From Vermamoeba vermiformis (lineage: Eukaryota; Tubulinea; Echinamoebida): a DNA stretch of 64,000 nt. The DNA is taken from the NCBI GenBank assembly GCA_045837725.1, contig JBEWZL010000238.1, positions 434,001-498,000 on the forward strand, in the 5' to 3' direction. The first letter of the stretch is position 1. Each line of letters starts with the position of its first letter. The position numbers and the translations under genes are program-made. Below are positions 22,735 to 35,860 of the stretch, in pieces. The notes under the pieces were generated by a model. That model was not told the origin of the DNA, did not search any database, and saw only the letters and a list, made by a program, of their open reading frames with translations.

Positions 22735-25700
22735 ATGCGGTTCTACTTTGCGTTGCTCCTGGTGATCCTCGGGCTTACCTGCGTCCAGGGTCAGATCCAA
22801 TACGGCAACTATGTCAACACAACTTACGCTAATGGAATCAGCTGGTCGATGTGCTCTGCTAACCGTAAGTCGCTATCTCACTTAATTTTCACTAGGATCT
22901 CACATTAGTTCACTACAGAGCGATCTGCAGTAAATATCTCGGCTGTTTACCCCAACCCCGCCGTAACTTCAGATTTCATTTCGACGATCCGCGCATTATT
23001 TCCTGAGGGTCAGAAGCCGAACCCTTTAATCATCAACACTAACACTGACGTGTACTTGCAAACTACAAGCGACAACACTGTTTTCAACTTGACTTACATC
23101 TTGTCAATTTGCGGTAACAAAAATTCGTTCGGATACTTCATCTACAACCAAACGAGCAAAGGCATTGCTGCGCCTGGTCCCATCTTGCTCTACAACTTGT
23201 TAAAGGACGTGCAACCCGTCTATGGACCCACTGGCTGCATGAACGCCGGCTACACAATGACGCTGGGCCCGTTCCCTGCAAACACTATCATCGGATTTTA
23301 CATTCTGGTAAACGCTTGGACTTCTACAACTACCCCCGTAAACACCGCTACTACGAGCATCTTATATAGCATGACTACATCTGCAATCAAGAACTATGAC
23401 GGCTACAAGCATACCTCTTGGGCAATGTTTGGAGATCGAGTCGTTTTCGGTTTTGAAGATAGCAGTCTCGGAGACTCAGATTACGTAAGTACTACTTTGA
23501 CCACCTGCTATCCATCGATACTAATTATTACAGAATGATGTCATGTTCTTCTTCAACATGGTTAGCGGATCTTTCAATTCAACTCCCGTGCCTCCCGTAG
23601 TGAACGGAACCGTGCAGGGCTGCTTGGATAGTGCTCTGCTCACTACTGCTACTAGCAGCTGCTACCAATATGCTCTCCTCGAAGCATCAGGATCTCAAGG
23701 TACGAGATAAATAATCTGAGTTCACAACCAAATCAGGCGAATTGATCCGGTTTAATTTATGAAATTCTAATTTGTAACCCAATTTTAGCTTGTGCCTCGT
23801 TTATTCGCCTTCCTTCTGGCTACAGTATCGCACCAGTAACTAGTACCGTCCTCACCGATCTCGCTAGCATTGGTGTTGGCAAGTTTTCGTGGAGCGGCAC
23901 GACATCCACCTCGTACCTGATTCTAGCGAATGGAAACTGTTACTTGCCGTCAGGAGCTGCTTGTCCCACACCAACTGTTGGCCTCAATACCTTTTCTCAA
24001 GATAGCACCTGCTACGCTCCTCAATCAACCTCTCCTTGCAATTACCGAATCTTGCTTCGATCGAACTACCAAACTGCTGGCTGCACTGGCTTTGAGAACA
24101 AAGTCTGCGATCCTAACGGAAAGTCATTCATTCTCACTAGAAACCCCACTTCCATCACTACTAGTGCAGTTTTGGATCCCACAAGTTACACCGTTTACTT
24201 GTCCAACACCATCTCTTCTCCTCTCTTGCTTCCGTTCTCTATCACCAACGTTGCTAACTCTGCTCGTCGCCTCGACTTGTTCGTTGCGTTCGATACCGGA
24301 GGTCTTTCCTCATCGGATTGGAACTCATTGAAGTACGTGCCAACGATCTAGATCTTGAAAAATCAATAATTAACCAAAAATATTTAGGACTGAGTTTAAT
24401 ACTCTTGTCAGCCTTGCTGCTCCAACTTACTCGACCATTCAAGTCGGTTACGCGATTATTCGCGCTACTTCAACAGATTTGGTTTCGCTTACAACGGATC
24501 GAACTAGTGTTGTTAACCAGCTCAACAGCGCTAGCTTGGGATCAACCACAGTAGCTCCTGTACTCCCTTCGTTGACTACTGTCATCAACACCGCTACTAT
24601 TGGATGGAGAGGAAACCTTTCTCCGAACGTTCAAGCACTTTCCGTGGTTGTTCTCGTCACTCGTAATGCTGTCTCGTCGACTGGTGCATCTAACTTCGTG
24701 CTTGCTGTCTCGAGCAACAACGTCGTGCCCTTGGCAGTGTCTGTCACTGGTACCACTTCCAGCTGGACTGCATTGAACTTGCCCTTCGGCAACATTGCGG
24801 AGTCGTCCACCTTCCCTAGCTTTGCCAACAAGGCCTATTCTTTGATCAACTCCGCTGCTGCTAGCGCATCAATCTCGGCATCTAACCCGAGTTTGACTTC
24901 TTTGGCTAGCCAAATGACTATCACGCCCACGACTGGTGTCAATTGGTTGAACGTCTCGTTGAACTACCCTCTTGGCTTGGCTCCCACTGCCTCTCCTATG
25001 GTCTTCCCTTACACTATCTGGGGCTATGGTACTGCTAAGGTCAACGTCATTGTTAACAGCCCTCCTGCTATTCAATCCGCTACCTTCACTACCAACCAAG
25101 ACACCGCACTTTCATTCTCACTCGCCAACGCCATCACTGATGCCGACTCGAACACATTGACCGTCAAGTTCACTTCGTTGAATCCTAACGTTACTATTAC
25201 CACTGGAGGAACTGCTGTCACTGTCGGCACTTACTATGCGGTCTCAACGACCTTCAGCATCGTCAACGTTGTTGGTTATTCTGGATCTGTTACTATCGGT
25301 ATCACTGCTAATGACGGCTGCGCAACCACCGATGGCTCGATCCAATTCACTATTGTGCACGTGAACCAACCTCCCACCGTTCAAAGCTTCACTATCACGA
25401 TGAACAGAGACGAATCAAACGCCACTCTCCGAACCATTGATTTCTCCAAGTACGTCACTGATTCGGACAGCCCTACACCTCAAGTGTACATTTCAACTTT
25501 ACCTTCGTCAACTGCTGGCAAGTTGTACGGTGGTGCTTCATTCGGTACTCAATTGTCGGCTGGTGCTTCTGCCTTGAACAATCAAGTCTTGTTCAATCCG
25601 ACTTTGTACTACTACGGCAATACTACTTTCAACTTCTATGCTCAAGACACTGGTTTGCTTCAGTCGTCAATCGGCACTGTGACCATTGTCGTTAACTACG

Positions 25701-28700
25701 TGAACTACCCTCCCACTTCAAGCAACGTGACTTTGACTGTCGACGAGAATGCTCAATTGACAATCAATCAAATCACTGCCACTGACATTGATAACGATCC
25801 TCTCACTATGATCATTACCAAGAATGTCGGCAAGGGTGTTTTGAAGCGAGGCGACGGCACTGCCATTACTACTATCCCCGTCTCTCTTACCAGCTTCAAT
25901 TTGCTCTACACTCCTGCCCTCAACGAGTACGGTGCTCCTTACACCACCTTCGAGTACAAGTTCAACGACGGCAAGAGTGACTCCAAGACTTACGTCGCTA
26001 CTATCAACGTCAACTTCGTCAACCAAGCTCCCACTGCTTCTGACTTCAACGTTACCACTAATGAAGGCACAGCAGCTACGCTTCCCTTCTCAAGCAACAT
26101 CGCTGATGTCGAAAATAGTCCCTTGCAAATCGTTATCGTGTCACTTCCTGACGCCTCGCTCGGCAAGTTAATGGTCGGAAACACAGCTCTTACTGTTGGT
26201 GCCACCATTGCTGCCACCAGCACCGTGTCATTCGCTCCAGTTGCTTACGTCAACATGCTCTGGAACAACAATCCTACATTCAAGTATCAAGCTTACGACG
26301 GTCAGTTGTCCAGCAAAGTTGCTACAGTAACGGTCTTGATTCTCCCCGTGAACAATCCTCCCACTATCTCTGTCTCAACGACCACGGTTACTGCTCGAAG
26401 AGTGACTGGTTCCAGCTTCACCTTCACGCTCCAAGACTTCGATTTGTACGACAACTTGACTTTGGTTGTTGTTGGATCCAACTTGGGCGTTCCTTCGCAA
26501 ACAACTGGTGCATTGAAGTACAATGGCAACACTCTCAACAGCGGTTCATTGACTAACTTAGCTGTTGATTTGTTCGTCAACCCTACTGGCTCTCCTATCA
26601 CTGGTAGCTTGTCGTGGGTCCCTGGTGATCTTACTCCCGATAACTTCACTGCTTATGTTGACTTGGCTGCTAAAGATCAAGGACAACCTGCTCCTTCTGT
26701 CACTAGCGCCTCCATTCGTGTCACCTTGAAGGTAGCTAGCAACCAACCTCCTACTATCGTTGGCACCTACGCTCCTTCCACTGACGAAGACACTACTATC
26801 CCCGCTATCAACTTGAAGGGAACTGATCCCGACTCAAATGTTCAAGCTACTACCTTGTCCATTACCTTCGTCACTGTTCCCTCCAACGGTGAGCTCAAGA
26901 TCAACAACCAACTTATTTCTGCTGGTCAACAGTTCTCCGTTCCGACTTCAACGGACGCTAGCTCTTCTACCTACTCCGTGTCGTACAAGCCCTACTTGAA
27001 CAACAACGGCGACTCGTTCAGCGTCTACTTCACTGATGCTTTGGGCAGCTCATCTGCCACAACTGTTATTAACATCGCTGTGGCTCATGTCAATCACGCT
27101 CCTACTACCCAAGATTTGAACGTTACATTGGACGAGAACACTGTATACACCTTCAGTGGTTTCCCTGCCAACGACGTCGACAACATTGACACTTTGTCTT
27201 TGGTCATCGTTAGCTTGCCTGCCAAGGGCACTCTCACGACTAACGCCGGTGGATCAATCAGCGCTGGTCAAGTGTTCAGCCCAACTGACTCTTGGAAGCT
27301 CAAGTTCACTCCTGGCTTAAATGACTATGGCGCTGCGTACACTACTTTCACGTTCAAGATCCGTGACTCTAGCAATGCTGCCAACAGTGATTCAACCGTA
27401 GCAACGGCCACGATTAACGTTAACTTCATTAACCAAGCTCCTACCGGTGCCGATGCTACTTTGACCACCACTGAGAACAATCCCATTACTATCAGCTTTT
27501 CTACTTTGATAGCTGATGTGGACAACAACGCAAGTGACTTGAAGATTCGCATCAACTCGCTCCCTTCAAGCACCATCGCTACTCTCCGTCAATCATCGAG
27601 CAGCACTACTGACGACGTGTCTACTGGCTCGTTCCTCAGCGCTCAGTCGGTCTACTTGAATCTCGTTCCGTACAAATACGGCGTAGTTAGCTTCAGCTAC
27701 TCCGTGTTCGATGGCCTGTTGTTCTCTACTGTCAGTTATACCGTTCAAGTGACGATCAATCACGTCAATCACGCTCCCATGATCACTGCCACTAGCTCGT
27801 CCATTCTTTCTGAACGTGTCGTTGGCCGTAGTTTCTCGATCTACGTACAGGACTACGATGTCAATGATACATTGACAGTTCAAGCGACTGGCAACAATGT
27901 CACGACTATCAATGGCACTCTCAGCGTTACATCCCCCACTGCATTGACCATTGGTTACATGACCATTGATTCGATCACTGTCTACAGCAACAATGATGGC
28001 ACTGTCAAGAAGATTGATTTGACCTGGACTCCTTCTAATTTTGCATCCGATAGCCTTGCTGGTGGTGTCACATTCGTCGTTACCGACCAAGGATCGCTCT
28101 CAAGCTCCGTCACTGTTGGTTTGGTCGTCAGTCAGAACAAGCCTCCTGTTGCTTATCAGACTACAGCCGTTACTACCAACGAAGACACCACTGCAAATGA
28201 TATTCGCATTGAAGGCTACGATCCTGATGCTGGTCAAGGCACAATGTTGACGGCGACTCTTCTCACTTTGCCCAAGCTCGGCACTCTTGTCTACGCCAAC
28301 GCTGATGTCACTACTGCGACTACATTGAGCTCGCCAAGCAGCACTTCTAACACTACGTACTGCTTGCTCAATTACAGACCAACTCAGTACACTTACGGCA
28401 CTGATTCGTTCTCGTTTTACTTTACTGACAATCTTGGCTCAACGTCCAACGTCGTCACTGTCAGTGTCACAGTCACTCACGTGAACCACGCACCGACTTC
28501 TCAAGCATTCAGCATCACTTTGGACGAGAACACCGTGTACACCATCACTCAATTCTCCGTCAGCGATCCTGACAAGATTGACACCCACACCTTGGTCATT
28601 ACCAAGCTCCCAGCTCTTGGCTCGCTGTTGCCTGCTTCTGGCAACACTGCCTTCTCTACCGTGCCTGCCAACATCGCGAGCGGCAGCTGGCAACTTCGCT

Positions 28701-31700
28701 ACATCCCAGCCTTGAACGGATATGGCGCTCCTTACACCTACTTCTCGTTCAAGATGCTTGACTCTGCCAATGCCTACTCACCTGAGTACAACGTCACTGT
28801 GAACGTTAACTTCATCAACCAAGCACCCACCGGCGCTAACTTTGTTGTTAATGGCACCGAAGACGTTCCATTGACCATCGACTTCAGTAGCTACATTAAT
28901 GACGTTGACAACACTCCTGCTCAGCTGTACATTCAATTGAACAGCTTGCCCGCAACTTCCGCTGGTGCTTTAGTTGTGTCTGCTAATGACGCTACTGCCT
29001 ACGCCACCTTCCAACCGTTCTCTAGCAAGTCTATCACCTTCTCTTCGAGCTCTTATTGGAACGGTGCCACTTCGTTCACTTACTCAGTGTTCGACGGTGC
29101 TTTGTACAGCGCAGTCTACACAGTCACTATCAACATGGCTGCAGTGAACAACCCTCCAGTTGTCTCTGTCTCGCCTCTGACGGTCGTATCAGTTCGTAAT
29201 ACTGCCTCAATATTCACTGTCACAGTTCAAGACGTCGATATTGGTGACACGATTAGCGTTTTCATTGCCAACCACACGCTCCCTTCCAGCACTACCAACG
29301 GCTACCTCAAGCTTGTTGGCAGCAACGGCAACATCACGAACACTGCTTCACAAATCACATTGAAGTCAAACATGGCTAACCCCGCTGGTGCTCCTTTGAC
29401 CTTTGACATGTCATGGACCGCCACTGATTACACTCCTGACAACTTCGTGATCAGCATGAATATCTTCGCCACTGACCATGGTCAACCTCCTCCATCTTCT
29501 GCGAGCAACTTCGTTCCAGTCAAGTTGACAGTCTCGCCCAATACTGCTCCTACTTCAAGTGCTTCGGCTGCCACCGTCGATGAGGACTCTTCTGTCATCA
29601 TCTCCTTCACTGGTACTGACGTTGATTCCAATTTGCACGCTACAACATTGAAGGTTGTGCTCGTGTCATTGCCCCAACTTGGTACTCTGCAACTCTGTCC
29701 AAGCAATGCCTCCGTTGCTCTTGCTACGCCTTACGCTGGCACTGCAGGCACTGGCTTGACTACCTTCTCATTCGTGTACATTCCCACGAAGGTCACTTAC
29801 GGCAGCGATTCATTCACTTACGTAGTGCAAGACATGTTGACTGCTTCATCTACTTTGGTGACAGTTCCCATCACGATCAACCACGTCAATCACGCTCCCA
29901 CTTCTCGCAATTTGAATATCACTATCAACGAGAACGCCGCTTACACTTTTAGCTCGTTCCCTGCTGACGATGTTGATAAGATTGACACTCTGTCATTGGT
30001 CATCATGACACTTCCTGCCAAGGGCACGTTGAAGGACTCCAATGGCAACAACGTTGCTGCTCAGCAAGTCTTCAGTCCTGCCATGTCTTGGAACTTGCAG
30101 TTCGTTCCCGTTCTCAACGCCTGGGGCACTCCTTACACTCAGTTCACGTTCTTGATTCGTGACTCCAGCGCAGCATCGAACAGCAACTCATCCACCTACA
30201 CCTGCACCATTAACGTCAACTTTGTCAACCAAGCTCCCGTTGCTAATGCAGTTGCCTTCACTACTCTTGAAGACACTCCAGTCACTTTGTCCTTCAACAG
30301 TTCGATCAGCGACGTTGACAATGACAACTCTCAGCTCTCAGTCGTAATTGCATCATTGCCTTCATTCGGTCAATTGCTCGTCACTTCAACTGGTGCTAAG
30401 GTGACTCAAGGCCAAAAGATCTCTGGCTCTGTTTCACAAATCTCTTACAGCCCGTTCTTGAACGCTAATGGTGACGATAGCTTTACTTGGTATGCTGTTG
30501 ATCCTTCCAGTGCAGCCTCTGCTATTGTCAATGCAAACGTGCACGTGACACCCGTGAACGATCCACCAACTTCAGCGGACAAGGTTGTTGTTACTCAACG
30601 TAACACCCCTGTTACCATCACCAACTTCGTTGTTGACTCTGTTGATCACGGTCCTTCGGATATCAGCTTCAACTTGATCATGAACGTTGATGCTGGTCTC
30701 TTGGAGCAGACCACCTCGTCCTCCCCTGCCAACCAAGTCTCGTTCACTTACACTCCTCCCAACTTGGACAGCATTTACGTTGACCCTGCAGTGCCCTTCA
30801 CTCGCTTCACCTTCATGTTGTTTGACGGTGTGAACGATTCAATCCCTTACACTGTCTCGATCTACATCGCGTACAGTAACACTCCTCCTAAGAGTCAGAA
30901 CTCTGCTTCATACACCGATGAAGATATTCCAGTGCTCGTCACGCTCGCAGCAATCGATTTGGAGACTCCATTGAGCAATCTGTCCATCAAGATTGTGTCC
31001 ATTGATCCGTCTACCACTGGCAGCCTCTACACTGACGAAACTAAGGCCACTGCTCTCCAAGCCAACGCTTTCTTGCCTAATCACGGAAAGACCTTCTACT
31101 ACGTGCCAGTGTTGAACACCTACTCGGTCGACAATGTTCCTCTTGCTAACCTCAAGTTCCAAGTGTATGACACTGAAGGTGGTATCAGCGGTTTGTACAC
31201 TGCTCTTGTGTTCGTTAACCACGTCAACAAGCCTGCTAGCTACAACGGTCCTCTTACCTTCACCGTCGATGAAGACGCTACACTCACAATGAACTTGGGT
31301 TCGGCCATCAATGATCCTGATTCACCTCCTCCAGCTAAGGTTCAAATCGTCAGCGCTGTCAGCAAGGGCACGCTCTTTGTCTGCGAGGAAGATGTTCAGC
31401 CTTGCAACCGTATCACAGTGACTAATGGCGACTACATTGACAACTTGCTCCATCAAGTCTTGTTCATTGCTCTCCCGAACGAGAACGGCGACAACTACAC
31501 CACCTTCTCGTTCGTCACTTACGATTCTGAAGGCCTCCAAAGCTCTCCTTACACTGTCACCATCAACGTCACACCTGTCAACGACCCTCCAGTTGTTGCG
31601 CCTTTCTTTGACGCCGTTCCTCAACGTGTTGTCATGTTCGAAGACACTGAGTTCGTGTTGAAGTGGAACGTGACTGATATCGACTCTCCTCTCAACAACT

Positions 31701-32617
31701 TGACTACCAAGCTCACCTCAACTCTGCGCAGCTCTGGTGCTTTCTACATGTGCGACATTAGCGGTGGAGAAGAGTGTGCTCGTGGCGAACAAATCTTGCC
31801 TCCAATCCTCGTTCCTGCCGTTACTCCTGGTGTTTTCAGAGTGTTGTTCGTTCCTGCGGCCAACCTCTATGACGACAGAAACTTTGCCACGTTCACTATT
31901 CAAGCATTTGATGACTACTTGGCTCCTTCAACCATCGTTCGCGGCATCATTCGTGTCCGCCCTGTCAATGACGCGCCAGTCATCAACACCAACACAACTC
32001 TGCCAGTGACGTCAGTCAGAGACTACTCTTCTGGCGTCTCTCGCACAGGCTTTGGTCCCTTCGTGATCTCCGATATTGACAGTGGTCTGCATCCCATCAC
32101 CGCGCTCATCACTGTGCAAGATTCGAATGGATACTTTGACCTCATATCCGGCTTCAACCCGTGCACATTCATCAACGGAACTGACGCTGTCACTGCTAAC
32201 TGCACTGCTTCGCAGAGTGACCTCCGCGAGACCATGAATATGCTCTACTACGTCTCTTCTAGCGTTGGTTCAATTAGCGTTTCGATCTTTGTTGATGACT
32301 TAGGCAACACTGACTGGAACAATACTGCGCTCTCTACGCAATTGAACTACACGATCTTGATCTCACAAGACACTGGCCTTCAAAGCACCCCCACTACGCC
32401 TGACAACACTTTGACCATTGCGCTGTCAGTCTCTGCGGGAGCTGCCGTCGCTGCCGTTGCAATCCTCATCTGGCGATTGAGACGCAGAAAGGACCAAGAA
32501 GTCGACAACTACTTTGAGGACTTGACCAGCAACCTCAATGCTACGACCACTTCTGCGTTGTACGAGAGCAAGTTCCAAGAAGGCTCTAACCCGTTCTACC
32601 AAAACACCAATGCTTAA
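22735..32617 (+). CDS. Giant cell-surface adhesion-like protein: DUF4114-like domain, about 21 cadherin/Ig-like repeats, NPFY tail
   Basis: About 3,100 residues. The signal peptide is MRFYFALLLVILGLTCVQG. Four introns in the first 1.7 kb are followed by one 8.2 kb exon. Early exons hold a DUF4114-like motif, VVFGFEDSSLGDSDYNDVMF, with closely spaced acidic residues that probably bind calcium, and a Cys-rich section. From about 25060 there are about 21 repeats of 90-120 residues, each beginning N(x)(P/A)P(T/V) and containing a D(V/P)D-type acidic loop and a YxxxxFTF-like strand, as in bacterial tandem-95, CSPG and cadherin-like domains. A transmembrane helix (LSVSAGAAVAAVAILIW) and a basic stop RLRRRK precede a 44-residue tail with GSNPFYQN, an NPxY motif of the kind bound by talin or PTB domains. 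It is likely an adhesion receptor. Codon use is strongly biased, suggesting high expression. Confidence 0.8.
26351..27766 (+). repeat. First copy of four-unit super-repeat (repeats 5-8)
   Basis: Units begin NNPPTISVS, NQPPTIVGT, NHAPTTQDL (recurring in copies 2 and 3 as NHAPTSQAF and NHAPTSRNL) and NQAPTGADA. The same four subtypes recur in the same order in the next two 1.4 kb blocks. Confidence 0.75.
27767..29146 (+). repeat. Second copy of four-unit super-repeat (repeats 9-12)
   Basis: Units begin NHAPMITAT, NKPPVAYQT, NHAPTSQAF and NQAPTGANF, matching block 1 subtype by subtype, for instance DENTVYTI in the third unit. Confidence 0.75.
29147..30556 (+). repeat. Third copy of four-unit super-repeat (repeats 13-16)
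   Basis: Units begin NNPPVVSVS, NTAPTSSAS, NHAPTSRNL and NQAPVANAV. The third unit has NENAAYTFSSFPADDVDKID, close to DENTVYTFSGFPANDVDNID in block 1. Confidence 0.75.
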
Positions 32618-32704
32618 ATGTATCATAATTGCGAAATCTCTTGTAACAATAATAATTAATTAAAAATTTTAATATAATAACCCTCGAGCACTAGTTTATA
32701 TCAT

Positions 32705-33920
32705 TTACAAGTCGTTGAGCGGGTCGTGTTTAACAGCATTAGGATTCCACGCCTCAACTGGTTCATTTTTCTGCGACTGCGATTGTTGCGTGCTGCTAGA
32801 TTGTTGATACTGCCCTGGCTTTTGAAATGGTCTTTGCGGGTTAGCATTGCTTGGTGGAGGTTGTGGCCGTTGAGGTTGAATAGGTTCTGGTGCTGATTTA
32901 ATTGGCTCGCTGTGTGGGGTGGCTGTAGATTGCGCTGTTTGTGCCTGTCGCGCTAGATCCGCTTTCGCTGCTTCAAGTGCTTGGTCTGTAAGTTCAACGC
33001 CGGCAATACTTCCTATGATAACAATACAATAAATGTACCATATTTTCGTTCAATTACGTATTAAAACAAATAACGCTTGGGTTTTTTTCGTAAAAGCAAC
33101 GTGTTTTGAACAGTGACACGTACCATCTTCTGATTGCATTTTGGCCATTAAATTCTTTAAGAATGATTGTGACGTGTAGCTCTCATTGAAATCTGTTCAT
33201 AGACGGCGTCAGTATTTGTGATTGAGTTCGCAGATCCCTGCTGCTGAAATACGCAGAAGCCATATATTAAAATATTTGGGTAATTATAATTACCTCTTCC
33301 TTCGCGTTCTCGCTGCGCCATTTCCTCGAGCCTCAATTTCGCATCTTGTTCCTCGATGTCTCGGACTCTAATTTTCAGTTGTCGTTGCTCTTCGTTGTAT
33401 AAATCGATTTCCTAATTAGATATATTAAATTAATATTAATTACGGCCGTCTTCCTCGGTGTTATGAAAATTTTCATTTGTGAAATTTCTGCTGTGAGTTT
33501 AGCGATCAGATCTTACTTTCTCTGACGGAGCTCTCTTCAATTTATATCCTAGCCATAGACTCCAGAGTGGGTGTAGACTACGAGGATTAGGGTATTCGCG
33601 CTCACGATATTCTACCATGCGTTTGACGGGTCTGTTCTGATCTGGTGCAGAAAAGTATTTAGATTAATTTGCATAATTATCATAATATTACAAATATCAT
33701 AATATAATATTTTGCGCCTCAAAATAAGTAATTCGGACAAAGATTATTATTTTTTGCCATTTAAATATCAGATGTAGCTGCCAGCGATCAATTTGATAAT
33801 ATAGTGCATACCATTAGGATCTTCGTACGTAAAAAATTTATTTCCTTCTTTGTCTGCGCCTACAAGTGTCTTTGAACTCACGCGCTTGAAAACATTCGTA
33901 ATGCTTCTGAATAGAGCCAT
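32705..33920 (-). CDS. NDUFAF2: Complex I assembly factor NDUFAF2 (NDUFA12-like)
   Basis: Mitochondrial assembly factor for respiratory complex I. Exon 1 (33920-33810) reads MALFRSITNVFKRVSSKTLV, a basic amphipathic leader, then GADKEGNKFFTYEDPNG, the family signature. Exon 2 gives RMVEYREREYPNPRSLHPLW followed by SLWLGYKLKRAPS, matching the HPLWxxWL(G/R)xxR(K)xAPS core of the B17.2/B17.2L family. The following exons add a Gln/Glu-rich helix (EEMAQREREG) and a long Gln/Pro-rich C-terminus ending EAWNPNAVKHDPLNDL. The C-terminal extension fits NDUFAF2 (mimitin) better than the structural subunit NDUFA12. Its 3' end is about 90 bases from the convergent giant adhesion gene. Confidence 0.85.
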
Positions 33921-34322
33921 CGAGCTATTGATAATAAAATTGCTCTTGTTGTCGTGTAAAATTGCAAAAAATATTATTGAAACATGAAATAGGGACAGAG
34001 TAAAAAAAAATGGAATTTGAGATTTGACATGGCGCTAGCGCAGACCATAAAAATCGAGTGCATAATAGTAGTTATTATTAGCTGCCAGCTATTGATCCCG
34101 TACAGACGACTGGCACAATGAAGGCAGAATCGAGATGAAAGTGTCACCGTTGAACAAACCAGCTGTCAGATCGATACGAGCGGCCAACAGAACATGAAGA
34201 TCGATTTCGTAGCAGAAAACCCCTTCGCCCTCTGGATGCGAAATTTAATTGGAACAAAATATCAACAGATTAGGACATACACGCTATTTAAAATTTGTCA
34301 CTGCGCTTTATTTTTAAACTTT
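33921..34322. other. 400-base gap with one unassigned open segment
   Basis: This lies between two minus-strand genes and presumably contains the NDUFAF2 promoter. On the minus strand, 34233-34089 reads without stops like a protein end (VFCYEIDLHVLLAARIDLTA, then a TAG) after a possible acceptor CCAG. I could not attach it to the upstream LRR gene. It may be a lost exon or chance. Confidence 0.25.
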
Positions 34323-35680
34323 TTAATTGGTCGATAGTATTCCTATAACGCGTCTAATTGAACTGTCATTGAATAATGCTCGCGCAATTGATCCAAAGTC
34401 AAGTGTTACTCCCGGATATTTCACTTGTGATAGTATTAATTCCCAAATATCGCTCGGTAGAATAGGCACGGATTCATTCGATAAATTTCTGCAATGATTG
34501 AATCGCACAATGTTGTACAACAGCACGATCGTTGATTTAACTCTTTCATTTTGCAGTTTTCGATTCCGAAGTGTCAGTGCTTTGATCTCAGTACTGAAGC
34601 TGGTAAAGCCTCCATTTACATCGCACTCTATTATTGATTCATTTTCTTCTAAAATTGATAGGTCGGCCAGATCTTTGGGTAAAAAATAAAGGAAAAATTT
34701 TCGCAACGATTGTGTTGTTTTTAATCCGCTTTTGAAGTCTAAGTTTGTCAACATATCTTCTTTTACCCGACGCAGATGTAGTTCTTCTAATGCCGTTGAA
34801 TTGCCAATCAATCTTCCAACTGCCGTGTGCAGATCCGTGTTTGAGAGAAGTAATTCCATGTCCAGAACTTTCACGGTACTATTGGTCAATGCTTCAAATA
34901 TGTCTAATTTGGAATGATTAACGCTGAATGAAAGCTGAGTCAATGCCGTTGATTTTTTGATTAGTTGAACTAGATGTGGGAGTGCTGAATCGCCGATACA
35001 GTTTAAATCAGCCATTTCTAAACATACTAATCTATCATTGTGTTCTGTAAAATATTGGCAGAATTCTTTAAATCCCTCGGTTTGCTCATCGTCAACAAAT
35101 AATGACATGTCAGAAAAAGAGAACTGATTGAAATTGGTTCCGTTTTGCAAACAAGACACAATTTCTGGGAACAATTTCGGCCAATATCCGACAAACGATT
35201 GATCCAGCTGGAAGTACTTCGTTGGGCTGCGCAGACCATGCAGCTTTGCGAGAGATCCCGACAGTGGTAGGTCTCGTTCTAGCTTGAACTCCAACGTTAA
35301 CTTTTCAATCCTTGTATGGTTATTATTATTGTTATATTGTTCTATCGCTGCAAACAGAAGTTGGATGTGATCAGGTTTTGTCCTTGAATCCAGCTTAAAT
35401 TTGATTTCACTGATCCGATAATTCGTATTTGGCTCTTTAATATCATTTGCTAAATAGATTATGTCCTCAGCGTTTTTTCCAAGAGAGATGTTGATCTTTT
35501 TGACAGGTTTCCTTACATCCTTGATCCGTGTATATTTGTCTGTGTACTGTGCACAATAAATAATGAAAATTAATATGAGCTCATATTGAAAATTAGTCAA
35601 AAGGTTCCGTGTCGTAATCCGGACCGAATCTTTTAAACCGAAACCGGAGCTTGGGTTACCTCAACGCTATCTGACATCAT
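34323..35680 (-). CDS. Leucine-rich repeat protein with C-terminal F-box-like motif
   Basis: About 415 residues in two exons. I start at 35680 (MMSDSVE) and splice from GTAACC to an acceptor TGCACAG near 35548, because the alternative start at 35600 reads through a typical intron 3' end. The body has irregular ribonuclease-inhibitor-like leucine-rich repeats, for example LVCLEMADLNCIGDSALPHL, LTQLSFSVNHSKL and LEELHLRRV. Near the C-terminus, ILPSDIWELILSQVKYPG looks like the first helices of an F-box. F-box at the C-terminus is unusual; most F-box/LRR proteins carry it first. Possibly a ubiquitin-ligase adaptor, otherwise a plain protein-binding LRR protein. Confidence 0.65.
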
Positions 35681-35860
35681 ATTGACTGTATACTACGAGC
35701 AAAAATTGGTTGTGGTGGTGAATAAACGCGTAAATTCGAAAATGGAATTCGCGAGATTTTGTTTTGTGGCTGGTTTGGTCAAGATAGCAAGTTCACATTA
35801 AATCGGTTGTTTAATTAACCAACAGAATTAAAAGGCACTGCCGAGGATTCATTATTGGCC

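Noticed and set aside
35548-35600. Start of the LRR protein at 35600 (MTNFQYELILIFII)
   Set aside because: This stretch looks like the 3' end of an intron ending in TGCACAG; an upstream exon MMSDSVE with a GTAACC donor joins in phase.
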